Shown piece after piece: positions 5,920 through 9,903 of a stretch of 9,903 nucleotides of DNA. Source of the stretch: Candidatus Brevibacterium intestinigallinarum. Its GTDB lineage: Bacteria > Actinomycetota > Actinomycetes > Actinomycetales > Brevibacteriaceae. Position numbers and translations under genes: made by a program. Positions within the stretch are counted from its first letter, which is position 1. The number at the start of each line of letters is the position of its first letter. The DNA lies in NCBI GenBank assembly GCA_019117325.1, contig DWZY01000330.1:1-9903 (forward strand), in the 5' to 3' direction. The notes beneath the pieces are model-generated. The model was not told where the DNA came from. It was given only the letters and a program-made list of their open reading frames with translations, and did not search any database.

Positions 5920-5949
5920 ACGAAGGGTGCGGGGCATAGTCCTCTTCGT
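5920..5949 (+). terminator. Weak hairpin after the dcd-linked gene, possible terminator
   Basis: ACGAAGG at 5920-5926 and CCTCTTCGT at 5941-5949 can pair (six base pairs, one bulged T, then GG with CC) around a 14-base loop. It lies 30 bp after the stop at 5889 and before the mrp operon. No U-run follows, so any role in termination is uncertain. A CATAGT hexamer in its loop could instead be a poor -10. Confidence 0.25.
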
Positions 5950-5980
5950 GAGGGCGCCGCGCAACCCGGAGTCCGGATTG

Positions 5981-5990
5981 CGAGATCTCG
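5981..5990. promoter_or_regulatory. Perfect 10-bp palindrome CGAGATCTCG upstream of mrpA
   Basis: The 174-bp gap before mrpA holds this palindrome about 75 bp upstream of the start, next to a CCGGA-G-TCCGG inverted repeat at 5966-5976. Either could bind a regulator of the mrp operon. No convincing promoter is seen: AAGAAT at 6017-6022 with TTCGTG 19 bases upstream is the best, weak candidate. No Na+ or other riboswitch was recognised. Confidence 0.25.
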
Positions 5991-6063
5991 ATTCGTGACG
6001 ACACGCACCCCTGTGGAAGAATCATGTACCGCGAGAGACCGGTGAGCAGCGAGGGGTGAGTCG

Positions 6064-9000
6064 ATGAGCGTGCTGCTGGGAGCCCTGTTCCTCGCAGCAG
6101 CGATCGCGCCGTTCCTCTACCGGTTCCTGGGGCGCACCACCTTCGTCCTCCTCTCCCTGGTCCCCTTCGCGGGCCTCGTCTACTCCCTCACGCTCATCCC
6201 CCAGATCTTCGGCGACGCGGAGCCGCGCGTCGAGGAACTGGGCTGGCTGCCGGACCTGCTCCTCTCGATCGTCCTGCGCATGGATCCCCTCTCGTGGATC
6301 ATGAGTCTGCTCGTGACCGGTGTGGGCGGCTTTGTGTTCCTCTACTGCGCCCGATACTTCGGCGTGGACGAGGTGCGGATCGGACGCTTCGCGGCGGTCC
6401 TCATGGCGTTCGTCGCGATGATGTACGGGCTCGTCGTCGCGGACGAGCTCCTCACCCTCTTCATCTTCTGGGAGGGCACCACGGTGTTCTCCTACCTGCT
6501 GATCGGCCAGTACGCGGGCCGCCAGCAGTCGCGCAGAGCCGCGCTGCAGGCCCTCGTCGTCACGACCTTCGGCGGACTCGCGATGTTCGTCGGGATGATC
6601 CTCCTGGGGGTCCAGTACGGCACCGGCCTGCTGTCGGAGATCGTCGCGACCGGCTTCGACGGGGCGCCGCTCACCGCGACCGCGATCGTCCTCGTCCTCA
6701 TCGGCGCGATCTCGAAGTCCGCGCTCATCCCGTTCCACTTCTGGCTGCCGGGCGCCATGGCCGCGCCCACCCCCGTGAGCGCGTACCTCCACGCCGCGGC
6801 GATGGTGAAGGCCGGCATCTACCTGATCCTCCGCCTGGCCCCGGGCTTCGCGGACATGCCGTACTGGCGCGAGGGCCTCGTGGCGCTGGGCCTGCTCACG
6901 ATGCTGCTGGGCGGGTGGCAGGCGCTCAAGGAGACGGACCTCAAGCTGATCCTGGCCTACGGCACGGTGTCGCAGCTGGGCTTCATGACCGTCATGGCGT
7001 CGTTCGGCCACCGCGACATCACGACCGCGGCGCTCGCCCTGCTGCTGGGTCACTCGATGTTCAAGGCGACCCTCTTCCTGACGGTGGGCATCATCGACCA
7101 CCGCGTGGGCACGCGCGATCTGCGCAAGCTGTCCGGGTACGGGCGCGCCTACCCGTTCATCGCGGTGTTCGGCACCGTCGCCGCGGCCTCCATGGCGGGC
7201 CTGCCGCCCACGATGGGCTTCATCGCGAAGGAGGCGGTGTACGGCACCCTCCTGGACCACGGCAGCAAGCTCGCCGTCGTCGCCCTCATCGGCGTGTTCC
7301 TGGGATCGGTGCTGACGGTCGCGTACTCCGCGCGCTTCGTGTGGGGCGCCTTCGCCTCCAAGCCGGGTGTCGAGCCGTGCACGCGCACCGCCGCGGACGG
7401 TCCTCTCTTCACGGTCGCCCCCGCCGTGCTCACGGTCCTGACGGTGGCGGGCGCGTTCGCCGCGGGCCTCATCGACCGGATGGTGACGCAGTGGTCGTCG
7501 ACGCTGCCCATCGGCCCCGCCTCGCCCCCGCCGGAGCCGTACCACGTGGCGCTCTGGCACGGGTTCGAGCCCGCGCTGCTGCTGTCCGCGCTCACGATCG
7601 CCGCGGGCCTCACGATGTTCGCGCTGCGGAAGCAGGTGAGCCTGTTCCAGGCGGCGATGCCCGACGGCCTCGACTTCCACGCCGGCTACCGCGCCATCAT
7701 CGCGGGGCTGGAGCGGCTGGCCGCCTCCGTCACGGCCCGCACCCAGCGCGGTTCGATGCCGTTCTACCAGGGCGTCATCTACGTCGTCGCGGTGGCCACG
7801 CTGGGGATCACCCTGCTCATGAACGACGTGTGGCCGGTGGAGTTCGTGTGGCTCGACAGCGCCGTGCAGCTGTTCCCCGCCGCCATCATGGTGCTGTCCG
7901 CGATCATGCTCACGCAGATGACGAAGCGCTTCGCCGCCGTCGTCGTCTCCGGGCTCACGGGGTACGCGATGGTCGTCTTCTTCGCGGTGCAGGGCGCACC
8001 CGACCTGGCGCTCACCCAGATCCTCGTCGAGACCACGACGATCGTCGTCTTCGTGTTCGTGCTCCGTCGACTCCCCGCCCGCATCGGCCGCGGCGACAGC
8101 CGGTTGAACCCGGCGCTGCGCGCGGTCATCGCCGTGCTCTTCGCCATCGTCATGATGGTCGTGACGGTCGTCGTGATCGGCGCCCGCCAGCACCTGCCGA
8201 TCTCCGTCCACTTCCCGCGGCTGGCCTACGACGGAGGCCATGGCGAGAACATCGTGAACGTCACCCTGGTCGACATCCGCGCGTGGGACACGATGGGCGA
8301 GCTGGCCGTCGTCATCGCGTGCGCGATCGGCGTCGCGAGCCTCGTTTTCGTGACCGGCCAGGGCGACCGCCTCGCTCCGCTGAGCGGGGGTCGCAAGGGC
8401 CGGTCTCGCTTCACCCCGGTGACGGAGACCGTCCGTCCCCGCAGCATGGCGACGCCCGGCCCGCAGGAGTCACTGGCGAAGGCTGCGCCGCGGCCGGACC
8501 ACGAGACCGCCGCGAAGGAAGCGGAGGACAAGCGCGCGGCCTGGTTGCTGGCGGGCCGCACCCTGGCACCCCACAACCGCTCGATCGTGCTCGAGGTCGC
8601 GGTGCGACTGCTCTTCCACGCGTTCCTCGTCTTCTCGATCTACCTCCTGTTCGCCGGCCACAACGCGCCGGGCGGCGGTTTCGCCGCGGGTCTGGTCGCG
8701 GGCATCGCGTTCATCGCCCGTTACCTGGCCGGAGGCCGGTACGAGTTCGCGGAGGCGGTGCGCCTGCCCTCGGGTCTGCTCATGGGCATCGGCATGCTGC
8801 TGGCCGCCGGCACGGCCGCGGCCGGATTCCTGTGGGGCGAGGCCGCGCTCCAGTCGTTCTACCTGTCGACGGAGCTGCCGGTGCTGGGCTACGTGAGCTT
8901 CGGCTCGTCCGTCATCTTCGACGTGGGCGTCTACCTCATCGTCATCGGCCTGGTCGTGGGCATCATCCGCAGCCTCGCGGCAGAGGTCGACATCCAGCTG

Positions 9001-9135
9001 GTCGAGGACGAGGAGCGCATCGCCAACGAGCTGCCCGGCGAGGTGGAGAGCGGCGAGTACGACCGGATCCGGGAGATCCTGGGGCGGACGGACCGGCTGG
9101 ACGTCGACGGCACGAGCGCGGGAGGCCGACTGTGA
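6064..9135 (+). CDS. mrpA: Mrp/Mnh cation/proton antiporter subunit A fused to subunit B
   Basis: This encodes 1023 residues of a membrane protein with about 20 helices. Residues 1 to about 440 form the NuoL/MrpA-type antiporter core: FIFWEGTTVFSYLLIG (Glu137), AISKSALIPFHFWLPGAM (Lys218, His225), YLHAAAMVKAGIYL (Lys249), AYGTVSQLGFM, LLGHSMFKATLF (Lys334) and GFIAKEAVY. These charged residues match the proton-path residues of the family. About 565-765 is the MrpA-specific NuoJ-like part, with QGAPDLALTQILVETTT (Glu655), GGHGENIVNVTLVDIRAWD and TMGE (Glu745). A charged cytosolic linker follows at about 765-835. The last part, about 838-970, is a whole MrpB (MnhB) domain with FAGHNAPGGGFAAGLVAGI, ending in an acidic tail. 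Partners MrpC and D follow. The fusion is common in actinobacteria, while Bacillus has separate genes. ATG 6064 has GAGGGG 7 bases upstream. The complex exchanges Na+ or K+ for H+ at the plasma membrane, supporting pH and salt tolerance. Confidence 0.96.
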   Translation: MSVLLGALFLAAAIAPFLYRFLGRTTFVLLSLVPFAGLVYSLTLIPQIFGDAEPRVEELGWLPDLLLSIVLRMDPLSWIMSLLVTGVGGFVFLYCARYFGVDEVRIGRFAAVLMAFVAMMYGLVVADELLTLFIFWEGTTVFSYLLIGQYAGRQQSRRAALQALVVTTFGGLAMFVGMILLGVQYGTGLLSEIVATGFDGAPLTATAIVLVLIGAISKSALIPFHFWLPGAMAAPTPVSAYLHAAAMVKAGIYLILRLAPGFADMPYWREGLVALGLLTMLLGGWQALKETDLKLILAYGTVSQLGFMTVMASFGHRDITTAALALLLGHSMFKATLFLTVGIIDHRVGTRDLRKLSGYGRAYPFIAVFGTVAAASMAGLPPTMGFIAKEAVYGTLLDHGSKLAVVALIGVFLGSVLTVAYSARFVWGAFASKPGVEPCTRTAADGPLFTVAPAVLTVLTVAGAFAAGLIDRMVTQWSSTLPIGPASPPPEPYHVALWHGFEPALLLSALTIAAGLTMFALRKQVSLFQAAMPDGLDFHAGYRAIIAGLERLAASVTARTQRGSMPFYQGVIYVVAVATLGITLLMNDVWPVEFVWLDSAVQLFPAAIMVLSAIMLTQMTKRFAAVVVSGLTGYAMVVFFAVQGAPDLALTQILVETTTIVVFVFVLRRLPARIGRGDSRLNPALRAVIAVLFAIVMMVVTVVVIGARQHLPISVHFPRLAYDGGHGENIVNVTLVDIRAWDTMGELAVVIACAIGVASLVFVTGQGDRLAPLSGGRKGRSRFTPVTETVRPRSMATPGPQESLAKAAPRPDHETAAKEAEDKRAAWLLAGRTLAPHNRSIVLEVAVRLLFHAFLVFSIYLLFAGHNAPGGGFAAGLVAGIAFIARYLAGGRYEFAEAVRLPSGLLMGIGMLLAAGTAAAGFLWGEAALQSFYLSTELPVLGYVSFGSSVIFDVGVYLIVIGLVVGIIRSLAAEVDIQLVEDEERIANELPGEVESGEYDRIREILGRTDRLDVDGTSAGGRL

Positions 9136-9695
9136 CCGTTCCCCTCCTCATGGTGCTCACGATGGGTGTGATGTACGCGGCCGGCATCTACCTCATGCTC
9201 GACCGCTCGCTCACCCGCGTGCTGCTGGGCTTCCTCCTGGTGGGCAACGCGACGAACCTGCTGCTCATCCTCGCCGCGGGTCGACCGGGCGGGCCGCCGC
9301 TCACGGACGGATCGGACTCGGGGACCGACGGGATGCTCGATCCGCTGCCGCAGGCGCTCATCCTCACGGCGATCGTCATCTCGTTCGGCCTCACCGCGTT
9401 CCTGCTGGCGATGATCTACCGCTCGTGGCGGTTCGTCCGCGACGAGTCGCTCCAGGACGACCTCGAGGACATGAGGGTCGCGCACGACACGCGTGAAGCC
9501 GGTGAGGAGGCCGGCACCAGTGGCGAGTACGAGGACACGGAGTTCGGCGACGAGGCCCTCGACCCTCTGGACGACGACGCGCCGGACCTCGACGAGGACG
9601 GGACGCCCCAGGAGCGCGAGCGGATCCGCGAGGCGCACGAGAACGCGACCGGCGGTCATGCGGCCCAGGACCAGCAGAAGGAGGACGATCGATGA
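9132..9695 (+). CDS. mrpC: Mrp/Mnh antiporter subunit C (NuoK-like) with long acidic C-terminal tail
   Basis: This encodes 187 residues. Three helices lie at about 4-23, 28-49 and 75-97, with the conserved GFLLVGNATNLLLILAAG and DPLPQALILTAIVISFGLTAF motifs shared with NuoK. A short external loop (RPGGPPLTDGSDSG) separates helices 2 and 3. MrpC is a small membrane subunit needed for complex assembly and cation/proton exchange. The usual length is about 110-125 residues; here a very acidic, hydrophilic tail of about 85 residues follows the third helix (runs such as DDLED, DPLDDDAPDLDEDG, then QERERIREAHEN), predicted cytosolic and disordered. GTG 9132 overlaps the mrpA stop as GTGA and has GGGAGG 6 bases upstream, so translation is probably coupled. 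Confidence 0.95.
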   Translation: MTVPLLMVLTMGVMYAAGIYLMLDRSLTRVLLGFLLVGNATNLLLILAAGRPGGPPLTDGSDSGTDGMLDPLPQALILTAIVISFGLTAFLLAMIYRSWRFVRDESLQDDLEDMRVAHDTREAGEEAGTSGEYEDTEFGDEALDPLDDDAPDLDEDGTPQERERIREAHENATGGHAAQDQQKEDDR

Positions 9696-9903
9696 TCGAC
9701 GTCTCCGGTCTCCTGCTCGCTCTGCCGATCATCCTGCCGCTGCTGGCGGCGGGCGCCACGCTCATCACGCTGCGCAGCTCGCGGGTGCAGGCCGGCATCA
9801 CGATCGCGACGCTCAGCGCGACGACCGTCGTGTCCGTCCTGCTCCTGCTTCTCGTCGACCAGCAGGGTCCGCAGGTGCTGGCCGTGGGCGGCTGGGCGCT
9901 GCC
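9692..9903 (+). CDS. mrpD: Mrp/Mnh antiporter subunit D, N-terminal part (3' end outside window)
   Basis: Only the first 70 codons are present. ATG 9692 overlaps the mrpC stop as ATGA, with AAGGAGG 7 bases upstream, the strongest binding site in the window. The fragment shows a first helix (LLLALPIILPLLAAGATLITL), a basic turn (RSSRVQ), a second helix (ITIATLSATTVVSVLLLLLVD) and QQGPQVLAVGGWALP, the usual start of MrpD/NuoN-like antiporter subunits, where the GGW..P motif precedes the third helix. MrpD is the second ion-translocating subunit of the complex. The call also rests on gene order A-B, C, D. Confidence 0.93.
   Translation, partial: MIDVSGLLLALPIILPLLAAGATLITLRSSRVQAGITIATLSATTVVSVLLLLLVDQQGPQVLAVGGWAL

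Noticed and set aside
4864..5964. 366-codon minus-strand open frame opposite the dcd-linked gene
   Set aside because: It runs into dcd and both flanks with no ribosome binding site, and composition is typical of an antisense GC-rich shadow. The plus-strand frame has a well-spaced binding site and an ordered sequence.
5890..6063. Riboswitch or small gene upstream of mrpA
   Set aside because: No recognised aptamer pattern and no open frame with a ribosome binding site; only a weak hairpin and short palindromes are visible.
6022..8241. 739-codon minus-strand open frame opposite mrpA
   Set aside because: The product is a compositionally biased Arg/Glu/His/Asp sequence, and mrpA on the plus strand is unmistakable.
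6294..9695. 1133-codon plus-strand open frame overlapping mrpA
   Set aside because: The first 946 codons are a +2 shadow rich in Arg/Gly/Pro; only the last 187 codons (from GTG 9132) are a real gene, mrpC.

Overview
The window comes from a high-GC (roughly 70 % by eye) actinobacterium with a Gram-positive wall. The evidence is frequent GTG starts, a sortase-type LPRTG surface protein, a dCTP deaminase of the mycobacterial bifunctional type and an Mrp antiporter locus whose subunit A is fused to subunit B. Micrococcales or Actinomycetales would fit; the genus cannot be named from sequence alone. No RNA gene, insertion sequence, prophage or CRISPR array was seen. The window is almost fully coding, with only two intergenic gaps of about 220 and 175 bp.

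Left part (1-4084): the 3' end of a plus-strand gene, probably an NHL/thioredoxin-family protein, runs tail to tail into a three-gene minus-strand operon. Read in its own direction, the operon encodes (i) a 506-aa secreted, LPRTG-anchored wall protein with two beta-type domains separated by a Pro/Thr/Glu repeat stalk, (ii) a 401-aa protein with the overall layout of an ABC importer ATPase (ModC-like, with TOBE-like C-terminal parts) in which Walker A, the LSGGQ signature, the catalytic Glu and the switch His are all replaced, and (iii) a 335-aa single-span envelope protein. The genes are 4 and 20 bp apart, so they are probably co-transcribed. The pseudo-ATPase between two surface proteins is the most unusual part of the window.

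Middle (4085-5889): a divergent intergenic region carries a candidate extended -10 for the surface-protein operon, inverted and direct repeats, and a -10-like hexamer placed so that dcd would be transcribed without a leader. dcd (dCTP to dUMP) is followed closely by a 326-aa cytosolic protein of unrecognised family.

Right part (6064-9903): the start of an mrp/mnh multisubunit cation/proton antiporter operon: mrpA-mrpB fusion, mrpC with a long acidic tail, and the first 70 codons of mrpD. These genes are joined by GTGA and ATGA overlaps with strong ribosome binding sites, as expected for a complex made in fixed ratio. mrpE, F and G are expected beyond the right edge. Mrp complexes exchange Na+ (or K+) for protons across the membrane and support pH and salt homeostasis.
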